From NCBI GenBank assembly GCA_964438715.1, contig CAYTLQ010000212.1, positions 1 through 10,337 on the forward strand: a DNA stretch of 10,337 bases, read 5' to 3'. Of the stretch, positions 1-6,449 are shown in pieces. The DNA is from CAYTLQ01 sp964438715 (GTDB lineage Bacteria > Bacteroidota > Ignavibacteria > Ignavibacteriales > Ignavibacteriaceae). Positions within the stretch are counted from its first letter, which is position 1, and each line of letters begins with the position of its first letter. Below the pieces are notes generated by a model. That model was given only the letters and a program-made list of their open reading frames with translations. It searched no databases and was not told where the DNA came from. The translations under genes were made by a program, and so were the position numbers.

Positions 1-45
1 CGCGCTAACCGGGCTGCGCTACGCCCCGTCTTATACCTTCCGGTT
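1..45. repeat. GC-rich inverted repeat at the window edge
   Basis: AACCGG at 7-12 is matched by CCGGTT at 40-45, giving a perfect 6-bp outer stem. Inside it a second imperfect stem can form: GGG and GCG around 11-18 against CGC and CCC around 22-27, with a short loop. The block is strongly GC-rich while the next 200 bases are very AT-rich, so it looks like a discrete element such as a dispersed repeat or the end of a mobile or cassette-type element. It may continue left of the window. It loosely resembles an integron attC site (TAAC...GTTGAA ends around a foldable core) but does not meet the attC core consensus. No coding function is seen. Confidence 0.35.
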
Positions 46-172
46 GAAAAAAATTCATAAGAAGTTATTCAAAAATTATTTTTCTCAACTGCTGAAAAGT
101 CAGATTTTAAAGATACGAAATCATCGAAAAATATCAAAAACAGCCTGAGGCGTACAATATGATAAAATCTTA

Positions 173-236
173 ACCGATGACAATTTTTCTTCTCTCGTCA
201 CAGAAAAAAAGTTTTTTACTGCTTCGCAACATCGGT
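173..236 (-). terminator. Possible hairpin terminator region after the DUF6029 gene
   Basis: ACCGATG at 173-179 is the exact reverse complement of CATCGGT at 230-236. Within the 50-base interval a second hairpin can form at 201-221 (CAG plus six A against six T plus CTG, with one bulged base). These lie 18 to 81 bases beyond the stop of the minus-strand barrel gene, where transcript termination is expected. The inner stem is almost all A-U and no clean GC stem followed by a U tract is present, so this is a weak intrinsic terminator at best. The rest of 46-253 shows nothing recognisable. Confidence 0.3.
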
Positions 237-253
237 GCTAAATAAATCTTACT

Positions 254-1786
254 TTAAAATCTGCTTAACATTTTAATTTCTATACCACTGAAAGCCGGTT
301 CGTAACGACAAACTCCTCCAATACAGATATTACCTGCCTGTCTTTTCCCGATTAAAATGCTTATATCGCTATGATTACCAATTTTATAGCCAATCTGAAT
401 TAAGTTCCAGAATTTTCGTACAACCCGACCAGCATCAGGCTCTTTTGTCTGCATCTCAGTTAAATAGGATATGGACAAAGCCGGAGAACGAAGATATTCT
501 ACTGCGAATATATCGGTATAATATTCTTCTTTGGTAAGGTTATCGGAAGTCTGCTGGTGTTCTACAACGAAACGGAGTGTATTAATTTCGTCAAAATAGT
601 AACGCAACTCTGCTATAGGCGTAATGTTTTTTGTATTAGTGGCGAGTTCTTCATTATAACCAAATGCCAGTATCCCTGTGAATGAGTTACTGAAATAATG
701 ATTAATCTGCCCGAAAAATTCCTTTAACTGCGTACGCCTCTCCTGCTTCAGGTTTAATATTCTCTGGTAGTATGAGCCGGAAGGAAGAGATTTTGTAAGT
801 CCGTAGTTTATTAATAGTGAAGACTCATTAGAATAGTTATGAGTAAGCTCAACCTGAAAACCTTCTTCATTATCCTGATTTAATGGTGAAGGGTGCCGGT
901 TAAGGAGAATGTATGTATAATCTTTTCTTACTGAAGGAGGCGTGTTGTAATAAACAGTGCCATCGTATGAGGTAAAACCAAAATTATCGTAAAGTTTGTA
1001 TTCTCCGGCAACGCTGAAACTTTTGTAATAGATATTTAATGCGCTGTAGAAAGCTTTCCCTGCAATCAGCTCATTACCCCCGAAAATTCTGCCGGTAATA
1101 TCGCGGTTCTTTTTAATGCCAAATTCAGCATAAATATCTGCGAAATCAATTGAAGAACTTGCCCGTGCTGAAAGTAGTTGTGTTCTCGCTATTCCTTCTA
1201 ACTCCGGTTGATTTGACGCAAAGGATATTCCGGAGCGGAGAAATTGTAACCCTCTATATTCGAAATCAATGGCGTGTATTACATCTGTGCGTCGTGTGTC
1301 AGCAATTTCCGGCATACCGCTTAGTGCAGTAAAGTGCAGACCGTTATATTCACCCGAAAACTTTACACCCAGAAGGTTATTATCAATCCGAACATTTCTA
1401 TCTTCGTAGATCTTTAAAACCAATCCCCTGCCAAACAAAGCATAAAAATTTCCTGCGGTCAGGGACGCCCGTTCTGTACTTTCGCCAAACTCTACAGTAA
1501 GATATTTATACGCTATATCAGCAAAACGCTGCTTACCTCTCGATACGGCAGGATTAGGGTCATTTGGCTGAAATACTTCTAACCTGAAACCGGTAGTAAA
1601 ATTGCCATAGTTATAATCAAGATTGAGCCAGTTTTCAAAAATTTCTCTCTTAACATCAAGATCGTTTGAATACTTCAGTTGATTGGAAATCCCCAGCCCC
1701 TGCGGCATTTGTATAGGATTTTCTTCCTGCGAAAAGATATTCGCGTAGAGCAAAAAAATTAAGAAACAGAAATAAATATTTTTCAT
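254..1786 (-). CDS. DUF6029-family outer-membrane beta-barrel protein
   Basis: The 510-residue product starts with a Sec signal peptide (about residues 1-19, cleavage probably after IFS). The rest is made of alternating polar/aromatic strands with many Tyr and Phe and ends in SRF; a C-terminal Phe is typical of outer-membrane barrels. Residues 112-140 contain the GNFYALFGRGL...YEDR...DNNLLG block that I associate with the DUF6029 family, and NWLNLDY with EVFQPNDPNP near residues 52-79 fits the same family. The mature protein has only two cysteines, C488 and C493, in a CIGGVC motif close to the C-terminus. It lies 14 bases downstream of a thiol-disulfide oxidoreductase gene on the same strand, so the two are probably cotranscribed. 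The ATG at 1786 is supported by the signal peptide directly after it, although only a weak ribosome binding site precedes it. The substrate or function of the barrel is unknown; family assignment is from memory of conserved motifs. Confidence 0.8.
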   Translation of the reverse strand: MKNIYFCFLIFLLYANIFSQEENPIQMPQGLGISNQLKYSNDLDVKREIFENWLNLDYNYGNFTTGFRLEVFQPNDPNPAVSRGKQRFADIAYKYLTVEFGESTERASLTAGNFYALFGRGLVLKIYEDRNVRIDNNLLGVKFSGEYNGLHFTALSGMPEIADTRRTDVIHAIDFEYRGLQFLRSGISFASNQPELEGIARTQLLSARASSSIDFADIYAEFGIKKNRDITGRIFGGNELIAGKAFYSALNIYYKSFSVAGEYKLYDNFGFTSYDGTVYYNTPPSVRKDYTYILLNRHPSPLNQDNEEGFQVELTHNYSNESSLLINYGLTKSLPSGSYYQRILNLKQERRTQLKEFFGQINHYFSNSFTGILAFGYNEELATNTKNITPIAELRYYFDEINTLRFVVEHQQTSDNLTKEEYYTDIFAVEYLRSPALSISYLTEMQTKEPDAGRVVRKFWNLIQIGYKIGNHSDISILIGKRQAGNICIGGVCRYEPAFSGIEIKMLSRF

Positions 1787-1800
1787 GATGGTAATCGAAA

Positions 1801-2301
1801 TTATTTATTCAGAAGCGCCTGTATTTTTTGTTTAATCTTTACCTCGTCTCCCTTTTTGTAGCCTAACTGTGTATATGTAATAATGCCATCCTTATTAAGA
1901 ATTGCAGTGAACGGCACAGCCTGCGCAAAGTATTTTCTTGCAACTTCCGAATTTGTATCGAGAAGTACCGTAAATGTATATCCTTTGGATTTAACAAATG
2001 GTTTTACCCGTGAAACACTTTTCTCATTATCAATAGAAACAGCAAGGAGCGTAAAACCCTGATCTTTTAGTTCTTTATATAGCGCTTCGTATTCGCCCAT
2101 TTCCTCAAGACACGGTTTACACCAGGTAGCCCAAAAATTAATAAGTATAGGTCCTTTGCCTAACAATGTTTTTAATTCCACAGTATTGCCATCAAGACTC
2201 TCTAGAGAAAAATTCGGAGCTTTGCGGCCTGTCTGGTTTTCCGGAGACTGCGGATATAATGTAAAAGTGACTATGAGGAAAATGAGTATATGTCTTAACA
2301 T
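1801..2301 (-). CDS. TlpA-like exported thiol-disulfide oxidoreductase
   Basis: The 166-residue product has a hydrophobic signal sequence (about residues 2-18) and then a TlpA/ResA-type thioredoxin fold. Visible landmarks are APNFSLESLDG (28-38), the FWATWCKPC active site with C61 and C64, the central AVSIDNE strand (87-93), the cis-proline in AVPFT (P130), and a C-terminal GYKKGDE region. These are the only cysteines in the protein. Such enzymes act in the periplasm as reductants or isomerases of protein disulfides, often in cytochrome c maturation. The start is supported by an AAAGGAA Shine-Dalgarno-like sequence about 7 bases before the ATG. It is the first gene of a two-gene unit with the DUF6029 barrel protein, whose C-terminal cysteine pair is a possible client. 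No Lys/Arg-rich export retention or lipobox is seen. Confidence 0.9.
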   Translation of the reverse strand: MLRHILIFLIVTFTLYPQSPENQTGRKAPNFSLESLDGNTVELKTLLGKGPILINFWATWCKPCLEEMGEYEALYKELKDQGFTLLAVSIDNEKSVSRVKPFVKSKGYTFTVLLDTNSEVARKYFAQAVPFTAILNKDGIITYTQLGYKKGDEVKIKQKIQALLNK

Positions 2302-2837
2302 TTTAGTTTCCTTTCTTAATCGGCAGAATACTATGTGAAAAGTTATGGATATTTGAATTTAATTCATAGAAGAGAAAAGAGATAATAAAAATTTCAGCAA
2401 CAGGTAAATGAACTAAAAAAGTTGTTGAAAGTTTTGCAATTATTTTCTGTGCACTTATAAAATATTCATTCTTACTCCGGGACATACAAAAGTATTTGAT
2501 AATGCGGTAATGCTTTAATCCTTCGTTGAATCATAAAATCGAATTCTTTTCCGGATAGCTCATCCTCCTTTGATGCTGATGATAATAGTAGTATTATTTC
2601 AATGCTATGGAATGAAGTCCGTTTCCTAATCCGCAAAAATAATTTTTGAGCAAATAACAGAAATCTCTCTTGCTGCTGTTACAGTTTTTGACTTGTACAG
2701 AAAACACCTAAGTAGTTTTATATTTTTTGTTTCGATGTGCGTAATACCACCACTGGATGTTTGTATTTTTTCTGAGAAGAGATATTTTCGTAGAATAGAT
2801 AATTTTTTAATTCATCGTAAATTGTAAAGGTTCTACA
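2302..2837. other. 536-base gene-poor divergent intergenic region
   Basis: This AT-rich stretch separates the minus-strand TlpA gene from the plus-strand NUDIX gene and must hold the promoters of both. I see no convincing gene. A 60-codon minus-strand reading frame at 2485-2303 has one hydrophobic stretch but no Shine-Dalgarno sequence and no recognisable family, and runs through the TlpA ribosome binding site, so it is not called. A 30-codon plus-strand frame from ATG 2735 to TAA 2827 is likewise unremarkable. A TTGACT at 2688-2693 resembles a -35 box for the NUDIX unit, but no good -10 box lies 16-18 bases after it. No tRNA or strong hairpin is visible. Confidence 0.6.
2826..2830 (+). promoter_or_regulatory. 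Shine-Dalgarno site that points to an ATA start
   Basis: AAAGG at 2826-2830 lies seven bases before ATA at 2838-2840, an ideal spacing for a ribosome binding site. It is the best-placed such site upstream of the NUDIX domain, in a frame that has no ATG, GTG or TTG between the preceding in-frame stop (2808) and the middle of the Nudix box. A GAGG at 2844-2847 is only two bases before the next candidate (ATC 2850), which is too close. Confidence 0.5.
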
Positions 2838-3323
2838 ATAGCCGAGGTTATCAGTAAAAGAGTAAGCGCCGGTATATTATTTTATCGGTTCGATCAGAAT
2901 ATTCTGCAGTTCTTCTTAGTCCATCCAGGTGGACCGTTTTACATCAATAAGGATGATGGATATTGGTCTATTCCGAAGGGTGTTCCGGAAAAAGGAGAGA
3001 TATTATTTGAGGCTGCAAAAAGAGAGGTGTTCGAAGAAACCGGTATAAAGCACGATTATCTTGATCCGATTCCGCTCGGTTCGATTATTCAGAAAGGTGG
3101 TAAGGAAGTATTTGCGTGGGGATGTTTATATAAGTCAAAAGAAGATCCGGAGATTATAAGTAACACATTCGCGCTGGAGTGGCCACCTGGCTCAGGCATT
3201 ATCAGAAATTTTCCGGAAGTTGATCTCGGCAGATTTTTTTCTTACGAGGAAGCTATTAAAAAAATTAAGCCAACTCAGATTCCGTTACTGGAGAGGCTTA
3301 TTGAGAAAATAACCTTAAAATAG
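2838..3323 (+). CDS. NUDIX hydrolase, non-canonical (ATA) or damaged start
   Basis: From the ATA at 2838 the product would be 161 residues, close to the usual 150-160 of this NUDIX subgroup (predicted NTP pyrophosphohydrolase, COG4119-like). The first strand SAGILFYR (10-17), VHPGGPF (28-34) and DDGYWSIPKG (39-48) lead into a perfect Nudix box GX5EX7REUXEEXGU with G48, E54, R62, E63, E66, E67 and G69, the Mg-binding catalytic helix. NTFALEWPP and FPEVD further on are also typical of the subgroup. It should hydrolyse a nucleoside diphosphate linked to some moiety; the substrate cannot be told. The frame is open from 2811, but contains no ATG, GTG or TTG before GTG 3027, which lies inside the Nudix box and would destroy it. 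ATA 2838 is chosen for its well-spaced AAAGG; ATC 2850 would give the more usual short N-terminus. A mutated ATG or a sequence error is possible. The TAG stop sits within the ribosome binding site of the next gene. Confidence 0.8.
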   Translation: MAEVISKRVSAGILFYRFDQNILQFFLVHPGGPFYINKDDGYWSIPKGVPEKGEILFEAAKREVFEETGIKHDYLDPIPLGSIIQKGGKEVFAWGCLYKSKEDPEIISNTFALEWPPGSGIIRNFPEVDLGRFFSYEEAIKKIKPTQIPLLERLIEKITLK

Positions 3324-3330
3324 AGGCATT

Positions 3331-4320
3331 ATGCACCGTGTTGTGTTTCTTATTGCCCTTACGATTATCATCATTATTTCCGTTCAGTTTATCAATATAA
3401 GTGAAAACTCTTCTTCTGCCCGTCCGGAGTATGTGCTCGTAATACATGGTGGTGCAGGGAATAATGCGCATACTATACCCGACTCACTGAAGCAAATATA
3501 TAAAGCATCGCTTATGGAAGCTCTAAGAATTGGTGAAAAAATTCTAGCTGCCGGAGGCTCTTCCTTAGATGCTGTTGAAGCTGTTATACGGTTTTTGGAG
3601 GATGACCCGAAATTTAATGCAGGCAAAGGAGCTGTTGTGAATTCTGAAGGATTTGCGGAATTAGATGCTGCAATAATGGATGGTAGTGACTTATCCTGTG
3701 GAGCGGTGGCAGTTGTACGAACTGTGAAAAATCCGATATCGCTTGCAAGACTTGTTATGGAAAAAACCAATCATGTTTTACTGGCTGGAGAAGGAGCGGA
3801 TAAATTTGGGGACTCTATGAAGGTTGAAAAAAGATCGCCTGAATATTTTTTTGATAAGAAGAGATATGAGGAATGGAAAAAGTCGCAGGAAGATTTTTTG
3901 AAAGATAAAAAAGGCACTGTCGGTGCTGTGGCGCTTGATAAAAAAGGAAATCTCGCGGCCGGAACTTCAACCGGAGGGCGGGGAGGAAAACTCCCGGGCC
4001 GTGTTGGTGATGCTCCTCTTATCAACGCCGGAACTTATGCAAATAATAAAACATGTGCTGTTTCTTGTACCGGAATTGGAGAGGAGTTTATCCGACACAC
4101 TGTAGCGTATAATATGTCCGCATTTATGGAATTTCGTGGATTTACTCTTCAGCAAGCCGCTGATGAAATACTTTTTAAGCGACTTAAACCCGGCGATGGC
4201 GGTTTAATAGCAGTGGATACTAAGGGCAATTATGTCCTTAGCTTTAACACTAAGGGAATGTTTCGCGGTGTTGTTACTTCAACGGAGAAAGCAAAGGTCG
4301 CTATCGGACCTAATGAATAG
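3331..4320 (+). CDS. Exported isoaspartyl peptidase / plant-type L-asparaginase (Ntn hydrolase)
   Basis: The 329-residue product belongs to the N-terminal nucleophile asparaginase family that cleaves isoaspartyl dipeptides and asparagine. Landmarks are VIHGGAG (37-43), FNAGKGAVVN (95-104), ELDAAIMDG (110-118), the self-cleavage site G195/T196 in GTVGAVALD, where T196 becomes the catalytic nucleophile, GTSTGG with T214, GRVGDAPLINAG with R224 and D227 for substrate binding, and CTGIGE (246-251). Length is normal for the precursor. Unlike the cytosolic enzyme of E. coli, it starts with a hydrophobic segment (about residues 4-20) before the domain, so it should be exported or anchored facing the periplasm. 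The start ATG is 8 bases after the NUDIX stop and is preceded by AGAGG overlapping that TAG, so translation of the pair is probably coupled. It ends in TAG and converges with the cytochrome gene 51 bases away; no clear terminator lies between them. Confidence 0.93.
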   Translation: MHRVVFLIALTIIIIISVQFINISENSSSARPEYVLVIHGGAGNNAHTIPDSLKQIYKASLMEALRIGEKILAAGGSSLDAVEAVIRFLEDDPKFNAGKGAVVNSEGFAELDAAIMDGSDLSCGAVAVVRTVKNPISLARLVMEKTNHVLLAGEGADKFGDSMKVEKRSPEYFFDKKRYEEWKKSQEDFLKDKKGTVGAVALDKKGNLAAGTSTGGRGGKLPGRVGDAPLINAGTYANNKTCAVSCTGIGEEFIRHTVAYNMSAFMEFRGFTLQQAADEILFKRLKPGDGGLIAVDTKGNYVLSFNTKGMFRGVVTSTEKAKVAIGPNE

Positions 4321-4371
4321 TTTCTCTCACAGGAAGCAGGCAGTATGTTTTCTGAAATCAATAAAGTTAGC

Positions 4372-6273
4372 TTAACGAAGTAAAACAAGCTTACCGGTTA
4401 TACTTTCATTTTCTCCTGTGATCCGATAAAAATATACTCCGGAAGGAATAAAATCCGCTTTCCCGGAAGTACCATTCCAATAAAATGTCCGAATACCTTT
4501 TTCAACATTACCGTAGTAGATATCATCTAATTTTTCACCGAGGAGCGAATAAATACCTGCTTCAACAATCATGGGCGAGGAAACTTCGATACGGAAGTGT
4601 AAGCCGGGATTCCCCGGATTTGGGTAAGTCCCAATCAGCTTTATTCCATTAGAACTGACATCATAGTTCTCAGGATTTTCTGTAAGGACTATATTTTTTT
4701 CGGACCTGGCAATCACCTGCGGATTGTTCCCTGATACATTATAGATACCGATAAACTTTGTTATATCAGGTGCATTGAGCGATGCAAGATGATGAACGAT
4801 TTCCGGTTTTACCGTCTGATAACATAATTCGGCAACAACGCGGTAGTTATCGGGAGGGACTCCGGAAACAACATAAGTAACTTTATCGCTCCCACTGCCC
4901 TCTGAACCATCAGCATGACGATTGAAATTAGTGTCACTGCCAATACCGTAAATCTTTATCGAATCATATGATATATGAGACGAGGTAAAACCGGCAGGGG
5001 GAATTCGATTATCTTTCAGGTAGCCGGCGGCACGCAATAAAGTATAGGTTAACTGATTATCTGAATTATGAAGAACAGCTTCATAAATTTGCACATCGTT
5101 AGCACTTGTAATTGTGTCGTGATGCGGCTCGAATGGGGTATCTTTACCGATTATTTCACCATTCGCATCCCAAGCTCCTGATTCGAATACTGTTATCCCG
5201 TTTGAATTGATAATTTTTGTATGAAGCCACAAACGGCGCAGTGGAATGCCTGTTGGTAGTTTATGTCCGGCAAGATTTTCTACTGTTATTGTAACAGATA
5301 GTGTATTACTGCTGAATGAAGGTGTAATAAGTAATCGGGCAGTACTGTTATTGAGCATAGTGCGGGTTTTCTGAATCGTCGAATCAAAAAAAGCAGGTCC
5401 GGTTGTTAGACCTAACGAATCAATATTATCGCGTAAGAGCGTTTGCATATAAACATTTGCGCCTACAAGATCGTGTTTCCCGTATGGACTCCGGAGTACA
5501 TTATGCCACGGCGGCATCAAGGAAATATCAATCCCCTCATTAATTTCCGGCATGTGACAATTCTGACAACTTACACCATTCTGACTATAGTTACTGTTTT
5601 TCCATTCAAGATACGGTGTTTGTTCCGGAAAATACCCGCCTAATTGGTTTTGTGAATTGAAATAGGGTGTAAAAAGAGTATGGCAGGTGGCACAGAGTTC
5701 CGAAGATTTTACATGTGGTGAAAAAAACGGGAGATAATCAACATTATTTATCATTGGCCCTGAGAACGGGTTGCTAAATGGTCCATAGATTTTTCGTACA
5801 GGTGCTATTTTATAACCTCCTGAATAACTGCTGTCACTTCCAAGATTACCGGCATCAATTTGGTGGCATAAGGTACAAGATGCTCCGTCATTCGCAAGGG
5901 GACTGGCTTTCAATTCATTGAGAGTGTAAAATTCCTGTCCATCGAATTTAGCCTGTGTGTAACCCATTGGCGCATGACATTTAGTACATGTAGTTTCAAT
6001 AAAATTTTTATAAGCCGGAAGTTCAAGTCCTTCTTCAGCAACCTCTGCTCTCCATAGGGGATCTTTTGATGAATTTCCCATCATCGAAGAGCGCCAGCCC
6101 GTTACAGGAGCAATGTCAATGCCGTTGTAAGTCAAAACATTTGTTCCGTTGCTGGAATGACAATTAATACAATTACCCGAACCCGAAAAGAGCGAGGATG
6201 TTTGTGTTGGTAATGGCAATTGGCTGTAAGCAGTAGTGATGGCAAGTAATACAGTAATAATGATAGTTTTCAT
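4372..6273 (-). CDS. Five-heme c-type cytochrome with T9SS sorting domain
   Basis: The 633-residue product has a Sec signal peptide (about 1-17) and five CXXCH heme c sites: CINCH 35-39, CTKCH 96-100, CTLCH 133-137, CATCH 194-198 and CQNCH 236-240. The order and surroundings (HVKSSELCATCH, GVSCQNCHMP) fit multiheme cytochromes of the c554/hydroxylamine-oxidoreductase-like type. A beta-rich middle region follows, with GHKLPTG at 336-342, a motif that recurs after the heme domain in such proteins. Residues about 543-633 are a T9SS type A sorting domain: YPNPGNPG (550-557), IYSLLGEKL (574-582), FYWNG (597-601), SGVYFYRI (611-618) and final KLVLLR. The protein should therefore receive heme in the periplasm and then cross the outer membrane by T9SS to the surface or medium, where extracellular electron transfer is a reasonable but unproven role. 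The start is supported by the signal peptide. It is separated from amt upstream by a hairpin, so it is probably transcribed alone. Confidence 0.92.
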   Translation of the reverse strand: MKTIIITVLLAITTAYSQLPLPTQTSSLFSGSGNCINCHSSNGTNVLTYNGIDIAPVTGWRSSMMGNSSKDPLWRAEVAEEGLELPAYKNFIETTCTKCHAPMGYTQAKFDGQEFYTLNELKASPLANDGASCTLCHQIDAGNLGSDSSYSGGYKIAPVRKIYGPFSNPFSGPMINNVDYLPFFSPHVKSSELCATCHTLFTPYFNSQNQLGGYFPEQTPYLEWKNSNYSQNGVSCQNCHMPEINEGIDISLMPPWHNVLRSPYGKHDLVGANVYMQTLLRDNIDSLGLTTGPAFFDSTIQKTRTMLNNSTARLLITPSFSSNTLSVTITVENLAGHKLPTGIPLRRLWLHTKIINSNGITVFESGAWDANGEIIGKDTPFEPHHDTITSANDVQIYEAVLHNSDNQLTYTLLRAAGYLKDNRIPPAGFTSSHISYDSIKIYGIGSDTNFNRHADGSEGSGSDKVTYVVSGVPPDNYRVVAELCYQTVKPEIVHHLASLNAPDITKFIGIYNVSGNNPQVIARSEKNIVLTENPENYDVSSNGIKLIGTYPNPGNPGLHFRIEVSSPMIVEAGIYSLLGEKLDDIYYGNVEKGIRTFYWNGTSGKADFIPSGVYFYRITGENESITGKLVLLR

Positions 6274-6395
6274 CTGAGTATTTCGGAAATTTCTTATTTG
6301 ACAAATTTACCGGCAAAAAGGTTTATTTAATGTGAGGAAAAAAAAGAAGAAAATGAAGAGAAAGAAATGAGAAACTTTTTTAAGAGTGAATATAT

Positions 6396-6437
6396 ATGAA
6401 GGTCTGTCTGCTCCCCCTACAGGAAACAGACCTTCAT
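6396..6437 (-). terminator. Strong hairpin after amt, probable terminator or 3' structure
   Basis: ATGAAGGTCTGT at 6396-6407 and ACAGACCTTCAT at 6426-6437 are exact reverse complements, a 12-bp stem around an 18-base loop; CTG at 6408-6410 and CAG at 6420-6422 can add a short inner stem. It begins 13 bases beyond the amt stop codon, the expected place for a terminator. The minus-strand sequence after the stem is ATATATTCACTC rather than a U run, so it is not a textbook intrinsic terminator and may instead stabilise the 3' end or terminate with help. Confidence 0.6.
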
Positions 6438-6449
6438 TAAATAGTAATA

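Noticed and set aside
1..49. Integron attC site
   Set aside because: The TAAC and GTTGAA ends and the fold are suggestive, but the ends do not fit the RYYYAAC/GTTRRRY cores, the length is below the usual range, and no integrase is visible.
2303..2485. 60-codon minus-strand reading frame ending 1 base before the TlpA start codon
   Set aside because: No Shine-Dalgarno sequence, no recognisable family, and its end runs through the TlpA ribosome binding site; one hydrophobic stretch is expected by chance in AT-rich DNA.
3027..3323. GTG at 3027 as start of the NUDIX gene
   Set aside because: It lies inside the Nudix box and would remove G48, E54, R62 and E63; conserved strands upstream show that the protein begins earlier.
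3384..4155. Several open frames on the minus strand opposite the asparaginase gene
   Set aside because: They overlap a gene with all catalytic motifs in the plus-strand frame; their Ser/Ala/Pro-rich composition is that of antisense shadow frames.
6302..6309. Bacteroidota-type -7 promoter box (TAAATTTG on the minus strand) before the cytochrome gene; a similar TACTTTTG at 2487-2494
   Set aside because: Neither has a TTG-type -33 box 19-21 bases upstream, and such 6-base-defined motifs are expected several times by chance in AT-rich DNA of this length.
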